NCBI GenBank assembly: GCA_021808205.1
Contig: JAKBCD010000066.1
Span: forward strand, 1,636-7,616
DNA from: Pseudomonadota bacterium
GTDB taxonomy: Bacteria > Pseudomonadota > Alphaproteobacteria > Acetobacterales > Acetobacteraceae
Direction of reading: 5' to 3'
Length of the DNA: 5,981 bases
The notes beneath the pieces are model-generated. The model was given only the letters and a program-made list of their open reading frames with translations. It ran no database searches and had not been told where the DNA came from. Both the position numbers and the translations under genes were made by a program. Positions 1-5,981 of this stretch are shown here, piece after piece. Positions within the stretch are counted from its first letter, which is position 1, and each line of letters begins with the position of its first letter.

Positions 1-2
1 GG

Positions 3-236
3 CTTAGCACCCCGGCGGAAAGTTTTCCCGGCCAGGAGCACCCTTATGAATGGGGCGTTTGCGCCAACAAGATCGAAACCACCTGCAGCCTCTCCCAATC
101 CACCATCTCCGGCCATCTCGCCATCCTGCACCAGGCCGGCCTCATCACCGCGAAAAAATGCGGCCAATTCGTGTTCTACCAACGCGATGAAGCCGCCATC
201 GCGCAATTCCTCACCCTGCTGAAGGCGCAGCTATGA
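3..236 (+). CDS. ArsR-family winged-helix transcriptional regulator, 5'-truncated by the window edge
   Basis: Reading frame 3 is open from the window edge to a TGA at 234-236 and gives 77 visible residues. ArsR/SmtB proteins are usually about 95-115 residues, so perhaps 20-35 N-terminal residues are missing. Visible residues 31-47 (SQSTISGHLAILHQAGL) are a textbook ArsR recognition helix, followed by a beta-wing at about 48-59 (ends GQFVFYQ) and a short C-terminal helix. This is a cytoplasmic DNA-binding dimer, normally a repressor released by a ligand or by thiol modification. Cysteines lie at visible residues 20, 28 and 53. The classic ELCVCDL metal-site motif is not seen in the helix before the recognition helix, so a thiol redox or electrophile sensor is as plausible as a metal sensor. 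The gene lies 37 bp upstream of an ene-reductase on the same strand, which is its likely target and operon partner. The family call is firm; the ligand is inferred. Confidence 0.85.
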   Translation, partial: LSTPAESFPGQEHPYEWGVCANKIETTCSLSQSTISGHLAILHQAGLITAKKCGQFVFYQRDEAAIAQFLTLLKAQL

Positions 237-273
237 GCGCGCTTTCCCTCTCAACCTGAAACAAGGACGAACC

Positions 274-1338
274 ATGCCCAATTTGTTTGACCCGCTGAAA
301 CTCGGCGAGCTCACCTTACGTAACCGCATCATCATGGCCCCCCTCACCCGTTGCCGCGCCTCCGAAGGCCGCGTGCCCAACGCGCTGATGGCCGAATATT
401 ACGCCCAGCGCGCCGATGCCGGGCTGATCATCTCCGAGGCCACCGCCGTCACCCCGATGGGTGTGGGCTACCCGGACACACCCGGCCTTTGGAGCCAGGA
501 GCAGGTGGAAGGCTGGAAGCTCGTCACCAAGGCGGTGCATGACAAAGGCGGGCTGATCTTCGCCCAGCTCTGGCATGTTGGCCGCATTTCCGCCCCGCTT
601 TATCTCAATGGCGCGTTGCCGGTGGCGCCCTCCGCCATCGCCGCCGAGGGGCATGTCAGCCTTGTGCGCCCGCAGCAAAACTACGTAACGCCGCGAGCTT
701 TGGAGACCAGCGAGATCGCCGGCATCGTCGAATGCTACCGCAAGGCGGCGATGAACGCGCAGATGGCAGGGTTCGACGGTGTCGAAATCCACGGCGCCAA
801 TGGCTATCTGCTGGATCAGTTCCTCCAGGATTCCACCAACAAGCGGACAGATGAATATGGTGGACCCATTCAGAACCGGGCGCGGCTGCTTTTAGAGGTA
901 ACGGATGCCGCCGCGTCCGTGTTTGGGCCGGATTTGGTGGGCGTGCATCTTGCCCCGCGTATGGATAGCCACTCGATGGGCGATTCCAACCCCCTGGCCA
1001 CATTCACTTATGTGGCCCAGGAGCTGCGCGAACGTGGCATCGTCTTCATCTGTGCACGCGAACATCAGGCGGATGACTCCATAGGTCCACAGATCAAGAA
1101 AGCCTTTGGCGGCGTATATATAGCCAATGAAGGCTTCACCAAGGAGAGCGCCGAGGCAGCCATCGCCGCTGGCACAGCCGATGCCGTGGCCTGGGGCAAA
1201 ACATTTATAGCCAACCCGGACCTCGTGACCCGGTTTGCCAATAACGCGCCCCTGAATAAGCCCGTGCCTGAAACCTTCTATGCCGAAGGCAGCACGGGCT
1301 ACACCGACTATTCATCACTGGAAACCGAGAACGCGTAA
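274..1338 (+). CDS. Old Yellow Enzyme family FMN-dependent alkene reductase (N-ethylmaleimide reductase-like)
   Basis: This 354-residue protein has the length and order of a classical OYE TIM barrel. It would reduce activated C=C bonds (enones, maleimides, quinones) with NAD(P)H in the cytoplasm. Visible motifs are APLTRCRA at 22-29 (Thr25 at the flavin N5 site, the classical rather than YqjM-type residue), FAQLWHVGR at 96-104 (Gln98), the substrate-binding pair His173/Asn176 with proton-donor Tyr178 in EIHGANGYL, then DSTNKRTDEYGG at 186-197, and a C-terminal GYTDY at 342-346. Two FMN-contact positions differ from the OYE1 pattern: the strand normally reading VG(I/V)RLSP is VGVHLAPR (His225 in place of Arg), and the phosphate-binding GR is GK (Lys309), a change I recall as common in relatives. 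The start is supported by AAGGA at 263-267, 6 nt before the ATG, and by the family-typical N-terminus. It is probably co-transcribed with the upstream ArsR gene. Confidence 0.93.
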   Translation: MPNLFDPLKLGELTLRNRIIMAPLTRCRASEGRVPNALMAEYYAQRADAGLIISEATAVTPMGVGYPDTPGLWSQEQVEGWKLVTKAVHDKGGLIFAQLWHVGRISAPLYLNGALPVAPSAIAAEGHVSLVRPQQNYVTPRALETSEIAGIVECYRKAAMNAQMAGFDGVEIHGANGYLLDQFLQDSTNKRTDEYGGPIQNRARLLLEVTDAAASVFGPDLVGVHLAPRMDSHSMGDSNPLATFTYVAQELRERGIVFICAREHQADDSIGPQIKKAFGGVYIANEGFTKESAEAAIAAGTADAVAWGKTFIANPDLVTRFANNAPLNKPVPETFYAEGSTGYTDYSSLETENA

Positions 1339-1342
1339 CCCC

Positions 1343-2506
1343 CTACCGCCTTGCCATTCTTGCCGTAAGCAAAATAAGCAAGGCGGAAACCACCATCGCC
1401 GCGGTGCCAATCCCGAACAGCAACTGGTAGCTTCCGGTGGCATGGAACAGATGCGAGAAAAATGCCGCGACCACGGCCTGCACGACTGCATACACCATGG
1501 TTGCCAGCCCCCAATCGCCGGAAAGCCGCTCCGCTGGCACCATTCCGGCTACAGCCCCCGCCACCAACATCACAGCGCCCAACGCAATCGCGCCCACCGC
1601 CATGGCGGAAATAATCAGAGCAATTTGCGCATGTACCAGCAATGGCAGCGCCACACCGCAGCCCATCACCACGTAACCACTTCCCAAGGTCGGCAGAAAC
1701 CCAAACCTGTCCGCTACCCGCCCCAATAAAGGCGGCCCCAACATGGCCGAAACACCCAACCAGGCCGCAATCATTGCCCCCGCAGCCACCCCTCGATGCA
1801 GGCCCAGCGCCGCAAAGCTGGAGAGAAACAGCATATGCGGTATAAACCCAAGTGCAGAGAGCGCGTAGGCTGTAATCATCAACAGCACAGGCCGGGGAGG
1901 AAGCCCTTTTGCGGCGTGGCGTGGTGGCGGCTCAATGCGGGATGGCGGCATCATCACCGCCACCGCCAGAGTTGCCAGCACACACACCATTCCCAGCGCC
2001 AACCAAGTGAACACCAGCCCTCTGGACAGCAGCAACGGCAAGAGTATCGCGCTGAACGCGGTTCCCGCCCCCATGCCGGCAAATGTAATGCCCGAAACCC
2101 GCCCTCGTGCGGCAGAAGGTGCCCTCCCCACCACGGCGGCGGCCATCAATACCATCAAAACTCCGCCGGCAATGCCAGAAATCAGCCGCCAGGCACCGAA
2201 CCAGGCCCACCCCCAGTTTAATCCCGAGCCCAGTGTGGCCGCCGCCGTTAAGCTCATGAACAACAGCACCGCCGGTTTCACCGAAAAAGCACGGCGCCAC
2301 ATGCGCATTGCCGCCGCCCCGATGAAATAACCGGCCAGATTTACCGTCCCTAACCAGAAGGCGCCTGCCGCACTATACCACCCCGCCTTGGCCAAAGCGG
2401 GGACCAGCGGCGCGAAGCCAAACCGCGTCACCCCGATGCTGACGAACATCGCCAGAAGACCGCTGAAAGCGGCACGGTAGATCGGGAATGTGCGGGCGTT
2501 TTCCAT
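1343..2506 (-). CDS. MFS transporter, YbfB/YjiJ family
   Basis: This 387-residue protein is very hydrophobic and is built as two six-helix halves joined by a proline- and arginine-rich cytoplasmic loop at about 187-206. The N-terminal helix ends in GVTRFGFAPLVP (25-36), the signature I associate with the YbfB/YjiJ group of the major facilitator superfamily (usual form GIGRFAYTPLLP). GRVADRFG (262-269) is the MFS motif A copy expected between helices 8 and 9. It sits in the inner membrane; the substrate is unknown for most of this family, and nothing here identifies it. The gene is read opposite to its neighbours. Its stop is 4 bp from that of the ene-reductase and its start is 135 bp from purC, so it is probably a single-gene transcript. 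The only purine-rich element upstream is AAGG about 17 nt before the ATG, so the ribosome site is weak. The exact start is therefore less certain than the frame. Confidence 0.88.
   Translation of the reverse strand: MENARTFPIYRAAFSGLLAMFVSIGVTRFGFAPLVPALAKAGWYSAAGAFWLGTVNLAGYFIGAAAMRMWRRAFSVKPAVLLFMSLTAAATLGSGLNWGWAWFGAWRLISGIAGGVLMVLMAAAVVGRAPSAARGRVSGITFAGMGAGTAFSAILLPLLLSRGLVFTWLALGMVCVLATLAVAVMMPPSRIEPPPRHAAKGLPPRPVLLMITAYALSALGFIPHMLFLSSFAALGLHRGVAAGAMIAAWLGVSAMLGPPLLGRVADRFGFLPTLGSGYVVMGCGVALPLLVHAQIALIISAMAVGAIALGAVMLVAGAVAGMVPAERLSGDWGLATMVYAVVQAVVAAFFSHLFHATGSYQLLFGIGTAAMVVSALLILLTARMARR
1346..1386. terminator. Perfect 9-bp stem-loop at the convergent gene ends (possible terminator or 3'-end structure)
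   Basis: CCGCCTTGC at 1346-1354 is the exact reverse complement of GCAAGGCGG at 1378-1386. Inside the 23-nt loop, TTGC (1360-1363) can pair with GCAA (1369-1372), which makes a two-tier hairpin. It lies in the last 15 codons of the transporter and just beyond the stop of the ene-reductase. No T-run follows on either strand, so it is not a canonical intrinsic terminator. It could stall polymerase, protect 3' ends, or be chance within coding sequence. Confidence 0.3.
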
Positions 2507-2584
2507 TAAACAGACAGATAGCCTTGCAAACTGTTTTGGCTATGCCCTGTTACGGCTTGGCCCCCATGCGACCTTCCCCATGGT
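2507..2584. other. Divergent intergenic region (transporter/purC) with short inverted repeats; no clear promoter
   Basis: This is the outer part of the region that must hold promoters for both the transporter (minus) and the pur cluster (plus). I see two overlapping 6-bp perfect inverted repeats: ATAGCC (2518-2523) with GGCTAT (2538-2543), and AAACAG (2508-2513) with CTGTTT (2531-2536). They would suit a small dimeric regulator, but repeats this short are expected by chance. TTGCAA at 2524-2529 is a weak -35-like sequence followed 17 nt later by CTGTTA; I do not consider it a confident promoter. Confidence 0.25.
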
Positions 2585-2640
2585 ATTCCTGAAGCTCAGT
2601 TGGTATAGACCGGCTCCGTTCATTTCGAAGGTTTGTAACC
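2585..2640 (+). other. tRNA-like fragment (D-arm, anticodon-arm-like stem and variable loop) directly upstream of purC
   Basis: AGCTCAGTTGGTA at 2593-2605 is identical to the conserved D-arm (box A) region of many bacterial tRNAs. The D-stem GCTC (2594-2597) can pair with GACC (2608-2611) at three of four positions. A following CTCCG (2614-2618) can pair with CGAAG (2626-2630) at four of five positions around a 7-nt loop TTCATTT, with T in the position 33 equivalent and CAT where an anticodon would be. CGAAGGT (2626-2632) resembles the anticodon-stem/variable-loop junction of several tRNAs. One extra base is needed between the D-stem and this stem. There is no T-arm and no matching 3' acceptor strand: purC begins where these would be. 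It cannot be a working tRNA. It may be a decayed or truncated tRNA copy, or a leader structure resembling one. Confidence 0.3.
2616..2631 (+). promoter_or_regulatory. purC ribosome binding site, possibly occluded by a small hairpin
   Basis: GAAGG at 2627-2631 is the best Shine-Dalgarno sequence for purC, 10 nt before the ATG. In the mRNA it could pair fully with bases just upstream: C2616-G2631, C2617-G2630, a bulged G2618, then TTC (2619-2621) with GAA (2627-2629) around a 5-nt loop. The stem is short and probably only marginally stable. Confidence 0.3.
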
Positions 2641-2641
2641 C

Positions 2642-3406
2642 ATGGCTCGCCGGCGGCAACTCTATGAAGGCAAAGCAAAGATTCTGTTTGAGGGGCCGGA
2701 GCCCGGCACGCTCGTGCAGTACTTCAAGGATGACGCCACCGCGTTCAACGCCCAGAAAAAGGGTACGATCACCGGCAAAGGCGTGTTGAACAACCGAATC
2801 AGCGAATTTCTGATGACGAAGCTGGCTGAGATTAACGTCCCAACCCACTTCATCCGCCGCCTTAATATGCGCGAACAACTTATTAAAGAAGTTGAAATCA
2901 TTCCCATTGAGGTCGTGGTACGCAATATCGCGGCAGGCTCCATTGCCCAGCGCCTTGGCATCCCGGAAGGTACGCGCCTACCCCGCTCCATAGTCGAATA
3001 TTATTACAAGAACGACCAGCTTGGTGACCCGATGGTGGCGGAAGAACACATCACCGCCTTCGGTTGGGCCAATCCGCCAGACATGGACGACATCGTCCAT
3101 CTTACCCTTCGCATAAACGACTTTCTGACAGGATTGTTCCTGGGCGTGGGCATCACCCTGGTCGACTTCAAGCTGGAGTTTGGTCGGCTGTTTGAAAATG
3201 ATGAAATGCGTATCGTTCTGGCCGATGAGATCAGTCCGGATAATTGCCGCCTCTGGGACAGCAAAACCAACGAGAAGATGGACAAAGACCGCTTCCGGCG
3301 TGACCTCGGTAAGATCGAAGAAGCCTACCAAGAGGTTGCCCGCCGCCTTGGCATTCTTCCCGAAGCCGGTTCCCGCGACATGAAGGGTCCGGAGACGATG
3401 CAATAA
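2642..3406 (+). CDS. purC: Phosphoribosylaminoimidazole-succinocarboxamide synthase (SAICAR synthetase)
   Basis: PurC joins L-aspartate to CAIR using ATP to make SAICAR, a late step in de novo IMP synthesis in the cytoplasm. The 254-residue length is standard for the stand-alone bacterial enzyme. The N-terminal ATP-grasp-like lobe opens with LYEGKAK at 7-13 and the [12 protein letters not shown] region at 29-40. [10 protein letters not shown] (91-100) is the conserved substrate-binding segment, DFKLEFGR (175-182) lies in the central catalytic domain, and [14 protein letters not shown] (193-206) is the C-terminal PurC signature. The start at [13 protein letters not shown] matches the usual N-terminus, and GAAGG ends 10 nt before it. 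It is the first gene of the plus-strand pur cluster, 135 bp from the divergent transporter gene. It is followed by a 50-bp AT-rich gap before purS. No frameshift or missing motif is visible. Confidence 0.97.
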   Translation: MARRRQLYEGKAKILFEGPEPGTLVQYFKDDATAFNAQKKGTITGKGVLNNRISEFLMTKLAEINVPTHFIRRLNMREQLIKEVEIIPIEVVVRNIAAGSIAQRLGIPEGTRLPRSIVEYYYKNDQLGDPMVAEEHITAFGWANPPDMDDIVHLTLRINDFLTGLFLGVGITLVDFKLEFGRLFENDEMRIVLADEISPDNCRLWDSKTNEKMDKDRFRRDLGKIEEAYQEVARRLGILPEAGSRDMKGPETMQ

Positions 3407-3456
3407 CAAGCATTGTTTATGATTCTGCGTTAATCCATAAAAAGGTTTTGTGATTC
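3407..3456 (+). other. AT-rich purC-purS spacer
   Basis: This 50-bp gap is about 32% GC between GC-rich genes. It starts with the small inverted repeat AACAA (3405-3409)/TTGTT (3413-3417) and carries the purS Shine-Dalgarno AAAGG at 3441-3445, 11 nt before the ATG. TTGTTT (3413-3418), 17 nt, then CATAAA (3436-3441) loosely resembles a sigma-70 promoter, but the implied transcript start would lie downstream of the Shine-Dalgarno. I read the gap as a within-operon spacer. Confidence 0.4.
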
Positions 3457-3699
3457 ATGAAGGCCATCGTCACCATCATGCTGAAAAACGGGGTGCTCGA
3501 CCCCCAGGGCAAGGCCATTGGCCATGCGCTGAATAATCTGGGCTTTGACCAGGTGGGCGAGGTGCGCATGGGCAAGATCATCGAGCTGGAGCTGACCGAG
3601 ACGGATGCCGCCAAGGCCAAGGCCGAGGCGGAAGAGATGACCCGCAAGCTGCTGGCCAATACGGTGATCGAGAGTTTCAAAGTCGAGATCGCGGCCTGA
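3457..3699 (+). CDS. purS: Phosphoribosylformylglycinamidine synthase subunit PurS
   Basis: This 80-residue protein has the standard PurS length and layout: an opening strand ([18 protein letters not shown]), then helix [11 protein letters not shown] (21-31), strand [14 protein letters not shown] (33-46), a charged alanine/lysine/glutamate helix around 50-68, and a final strand (IESFKVEI). PurS has no catalytic site. In the three-part FGAM synthetase of bacteria with the small PurL, it bridges PurQ and PurL so that ammonia can pass between them. The start is supported by AAAGG at 3441-3445 and by the universal MKA-type N-terminus. It follows purC after 50 bp, and its TGA is separated by only 2 nt from the purQ ATG. 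That spacing, with little Shine-Dalgarno sequence for purQ, suggests coupled translation of the two subunits. Confidence 0.96.
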   Translation: MKAIVTIMLKNGVLDPQGKAIGHALNNLGFDQVGEVRMGKIIELELTETDAAKAKAEAEEMTRKLLANTVIESFKVEIAA

Positions 3700-3701
3700 G
3701 C

Positions 3702-4364
3702 ATGCAAGCCGCCATTCTTCTTTTCCCCGGTATCAACCGGGAACGCGATATGGTTTTGGCGGTACGCCAAAGCTTCGGGCAGGAACCTGCCATCGTCTGG
3801 CACAAGGAAACCGAGCTGCCAGTCGGCACGGACTTGGTGATTCTGCCGGGCGGCTTTTCCTTTGGCGATTATCTGCGCTGTGGCGCGATGGCGGCGCAAA
3901 GCCCGATCATGCGGGCCGTTAAAGCCCATGCCGAACGCGGCGGCTATGTGCTGGGGGTTTGCAATGGCTTCCAGATTATCACCGAGGCCGGGCTGCTGCC
4001 GGGCGCGCTGCTGCGTAATGCGGGGCTGCGTTTCCTTTCCATGGACACGATGCTGAAAGTGGAGCGCGCCGATACCGTGTTCACCTCCAAATGGGAAAAG
4101 GGAGCTGAGTTCCGCGCCCCCATGGCCCACGGGGACGGTAATTACACCGCCGATGACGCCACGCTGGACCGGCTGGAAGGCGAAGGGCTGGTGGCATTCC
4201 GCTACAGCGACATCAATCGCAATGGTTCAGCGCGCAGCATCGCGGGGATTTTTTCCCCCAATCTGCGGGTGCTGGGGCTAATGCCCCACCCGGAAAATCT
4301 CGTCGACCCGCTGATGGGCGGCGTTGACGGCAAACCCCTCTTCGACTCCCTGGCGGCCGCATGA
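3702..4364 (+). CDS. purQ: Phosphoribosylformylglycinamidine synthase subunit PurQ (glutaminase)
   Basis: PurQ is the class I glutamine amidotransferase subunit of FGAM synthetase: it hydrolyses glutamine and passes ammonia to PurL. The 220-residue length is typical. The N-terminus FPGINRERD (8-16) is the conserved substrate-side loop, and [17 protein letters not shown] (48-64) holds the oxyanion-type glycines. The nucleophile is Cys87 in GVCNGFQ (85-91), and the His/Glu pair is His196/Glu198 in MPHPEN (195-200). [13 protein letters not shown] (171-183) is the usual PurQ version of the segment before it. The gene starts 2 nt after purS with no clear Shine-Dalgarno, and its TGA overlaps the purL start, so all three subunits are probably translated in a coupled way. 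All catalytic residues are present. Confidence 0.97.
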   Translation: MQAAILLFPGINRERDMVLAVRQSFGQEPAIVWHKETELPVGTDLVILPGGFSFGDYLRCGAMAAQSPIMRAVKAHAERGGYVLGVCNGFQIITEAGLLPGALLRNAGLRFLSMDTMLKVERADTVFTSKWEKGAEFRAPMAHGDGNYTADDATLDRLEGEGLVAFRYSDINRNGSARSIAGIFSPNLRVLGLMPHPENLVDPLMGGVDGKPLFDSLAAA

Positions 4365-5981
4365 TGCAAGTGAACGAATCCCTGGCGAAATCCTTCGGCC
4401 TGAACGCCGAGGAATGGGGCAAGGTGCTGGAGATCATGGGCCGCACGCCGAGCCTCACGGAGCTTGGCATTTTCTCGGTGATGTGGTCCGAGCATTGCTC
4501 TTATAAATCTTCGCGCGTCTGGCTGAAGGAGCTGCCGACCAAGGCGCCCTGGGTCATTCACGGCCCCGGCGAGAATGCCGGCGTGATCGATATCGGCGAG
4601 GGTTTGGCGGCGATCTTCAAGATGGAATCGCATAACCATCCCAGCTTCATCGAGCCCTATCAGGGTGCAGCGACCGGTGTCGGCGGAATCTTACGCGACG
4701 TGTTCACCATGGGCGCGCGCCCCATCGCCAATCTCAACGCGCTGCGCTTTGGCGACCCAGCTTTGCCGGTGACCAAGCGCGTGGTCGATGGGGTGGTGCG
4801 CGGCATTGGCGGCTATGGCAATTGCGTCGGCGTGCCGACCGTGGGCGGCGAGGTGAACTTCCACCCGGCCTATAACGGTAACCCGCTGGTGAACGCGATG
4901 ACCGTGGGCATTGCGCGCCAGGACAAGATCTTCCTCTCCGCTGCCGCCGGCATTGGCAATCCGGTGGTCTATGTCGGCTCCAAGACCGGGCGCGACGGCA
5001 TCCATGGCGCCACCATGGCGAGCACTGAGTTCGACGCCGCCTCGGAGGATAAGCGCCCGACCGTGCAGGTGGGTGACCCGTTCACCGAGAAGCTGCTGAT
5101 TGAGGCCTGCCTGGAGCTGATGCAGACGGATGCGATTGTCGCGATTCAGGATATGGGCGCGGCGGGCCTCACCTCCTCCTCCGTTGAGATGGCGGGCAAG
5201 GGTGGCGTTGGCATTGAATTGAACCTGGACGATGTGCCGCAGCGCGAAACCGGCATGAGCGCCTATGAGATGATGCTCTCCGAGAGCCAGGAGCGCATGC
5301 TGCTGGTGCTCAAGCCCGAACGTGCTGAGATGGCCCGCGCCATTATTGAGAAATGGGACCTGGATTACGCCGTCATCGGCCATATCACCGATACCGGCCG
5401 TATCGTGGTCAAGCATAAGGGCGTCGTCGAAGCGGATATTCTTCTGGCTCCGCTGGCTGAGGCCGCGCCGCTCTATCGCAGGCCGATTGCCGAGACTCCC
5501 AAGCCGACCAGACTGGAGCCGGTGGAGAGCAATGTGCCGCTGGACCAAGCCCTGCTGAAGCTTATCGCCTGCCCGGATTTATGCTCGCGCCGCTGGATTT
5601 TTGACCAGTATGACAGCACCGTTGGCGGCCAGACTGTCAAACGCCCGGCCCAGGCGGATGCCGCCATCATCCGGCTTGAAGGCTCAAAACGGGCACTGGC
5701 CATCACCACCGATGTGACGCCGCGCTATTGTGTGGCGGATGCGGAGGTGGGCGGCGCCCAGGCGGTGGCCGAGGCCTGGCGCAACATCACCGCCACCGGC
5801 GCCCTGCCCCTGGCGGTGACGGATAACATGAATTTCGGCAATCCCGAGAAGCCCGAGATCATGGGCCAGTTCGCCAGTGCTATCAAAGGCATGGCGGCGG
5901 CGTGTATCGCACTGGACTTCCCCGTCGTGTCCGGCAATGTCTCGCTCTATAACGAGACCGAGGGCCGCCCGATTCTGCCCA
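4361..5981 (+). CDS. purL: Phosphoribosylformylglycinamidine synthase subunit PurL (small form), 3'-truncated by the window edge
   Basis: PurL uses ATP and ammonia to convert FGAR to FGAM. The frame is open from 4361 to the window end, giving 540 codons of an expected 730-750. The sequence begins in the small-PurL manner with no long N-terminal domain, consistent with separate PurS and PurQ. Motifs in order: MWSEHCSYK (41-49, His45), [20 protein letters not shown] (87-106, His91), [11 protein letters not shown] (264-274), SESQERM (307-313), YDSTVGGQT (417-425), [13 protein letters not shown] (487-499) and [11 protein letters not shown] (523-533). Two in-frame ATGs stand in tandem: the one at 4361 overlaps the purQ TGA by 4 nt, and the one at 4364 overlaps it by 1 nt. 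There is no good Shine-Dalgarno for either, so I chose 4361 by convention, and the true start could be 4364. No internal stop or frameshift is visible. Confidence 0.97.
   Translation, partial: MMQVNESLAKSFGLNAEEWGKVLEIMGRTPSLTELGIFSVMWSEHCSYKSSRVWLKELPTKAPWVIHGPGENAGVIDIGEGLAAIFKMESHNHPSFIEPYQGAATGVGGILRDVFTMGARPIANLNALRFGDPALPVTKRVVDGVVRGIGGYGNCVGVPTVGGEVNFHPAYNGNPLVNAMTVGIARQDKIFLSAAAGIGNPVVYVGSKTGRDGIHGATMASTEFDAASEDKRPTVQVGDPFTEKLLIEACLELMQTDAIVAIQDMGAAGLTSSSVEMAGKGGVGIELNLDDVPQRETGMSAYEMMLSESQERMLLVLKPERAEMARAIIEKWDLDYAVIGHITDTGRIVVKHKGVVEADILLAPLAEAAPLYRRPIAETPKPTRLEPVESNVPLDQALLKLIACPDLCSRRWIFDQYDSTVGGQTVKRPAQADAAIIRLEGSKRALAITTDVTPRYCVADAEVGGAQAVAEAWRNITATGALPLAVTDNMNFGNPEKPEIMGQFASAIKGMAAACIALDFPVVSGNVSLYNETEGRPILP

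Noticed and set aside
1280..1729. Plus-strand open frame (149 codons) across the end of the ene-reductase and the transporter
   Set aside because: The His/Gln/Asn-rich translation is an antisense shadow of the hydrophobic transporter, which is clearly coding on the minus strand.
2585..2660. An intact tRNA gene upstream of purC
   Set aside because: The D-arm matches, but there is no T-arm and no 3' acceptor strand to pair with the 5' side, and the D-stem and anticodon-like stem each carry a mismatch. At most it is a fragment or look-alike.
3404..3420. Terminator after purC
   Set aside because: AACAA/TTGTT is a 5-bp AT-rich stem with a 3-nt loop and no following T-run; far too weak to end transcription inside a pur operon.
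3413..3441. Possible internal promoter before purS (TTGTTT, 17 nt, CATAAA)
   Set aside because: Only 3/6 and 4/6 matches to consensus in an AT-rich spacer, and the implied transcript start would fall downstream of the purS Shine-Dalgarno.
3417..4130. Minus-strand open frame (237 codons) opposite purS and purQ
   Set aside because: It is antisense to two firmly identified genes, with low-complexity composition and no domain signature.
4691..5548. Long minus-strand open frame (285 codons) opposite purL
   Set aside because: It lies fully antisense to purL, which has every family motif. Its translation is rich in His, Arg, Gly and Ala, typical of an antisense shadow in GC-rich DNA, and shows no recognisable domain.
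1..5981. Mobile element, CRISPR array, toxin-antitoxin or defence system
   Set aside because: No transposase, integrase, repeat array or defence domain is visible; all substantial coding frames are assigned to metabolic, regulatory or transport genes.

Overview
The window is a chromosomal segment of a GC-rich bacterium. The gene order purC-purS-purQ-purL, the small stand-alone PurL that works with separate PurS and PurQ, and the PurC N-terminus all point to an alphaproteobacterium. The Acetobacteraceae/Rhodospirillales side of the class is my best guess; this rests on recalled family resemblance, not on a search. I see no phage, transposon, CRISPR or defence genes and no intact RNA gene. I did not find a new multi-gene system here: most of the window is well-understood housekeeping metabolism.

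Layout. (1) Bases 3-236 hold the 3' part of an ArsR-type winged-helix regulator whose start lies outside the window. (2) Bases 274-1338 encode an Old Yellow Enzyme (FMN-dependent ene-reductase), on the same strand 37 bp downstream and probably co-transcribed with the regulator. (3) Bases 1343-2506, on the minus strand, encode a 12-helix MFS transporter of the YbfB/YjiJ type. Its 3' end converges on the ene-reductase with only 4 bp between the stop codons, and a perfect 9-bp stem-loop sits just inside the transporter's 3' end. (4) Bases 2507-2641 are a divergent intergenic region that carries short inverted repeats and, next to purC, a tRNA-like stretch. (5) purC (2642-3406), purS (3457-3699), purQ (3702-4364) and the 5' three-quarters of purL (4361 to the window end) follow on the plus strand.

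How the genes work together. The regulator and ene-reductase look like a redox or electrophile response pair: a cysteine-containing ArsR regulator next to a reductase of electrophilic alkenes, the arrangement known for CyeR/Cye1 in Corynebacterium glutamicum. The pur cluster covers two steps of de novo IMP synthesis. PurS, PurQ and PurL together form FGAM synthetase, with PurQ supplying ammonia from glutamine, PurL doing the ATP-dependent amidation and PurS bridging them. PurC makes SAICAR two steps later. The purS/purQ/purL junctions are so tight (2-nt gap, then a 4-nt overlap with a tandem ATGATG) and so poor in Shine-Dalgarno sequence that translational coupling is likely.

Most worth a second look: the tRNA-like segment directly upstream of purC, a possible hairpin over the purC ribosome binding site, and the His that replaces the usual FMN-contacting Arg in the ene-reductase.
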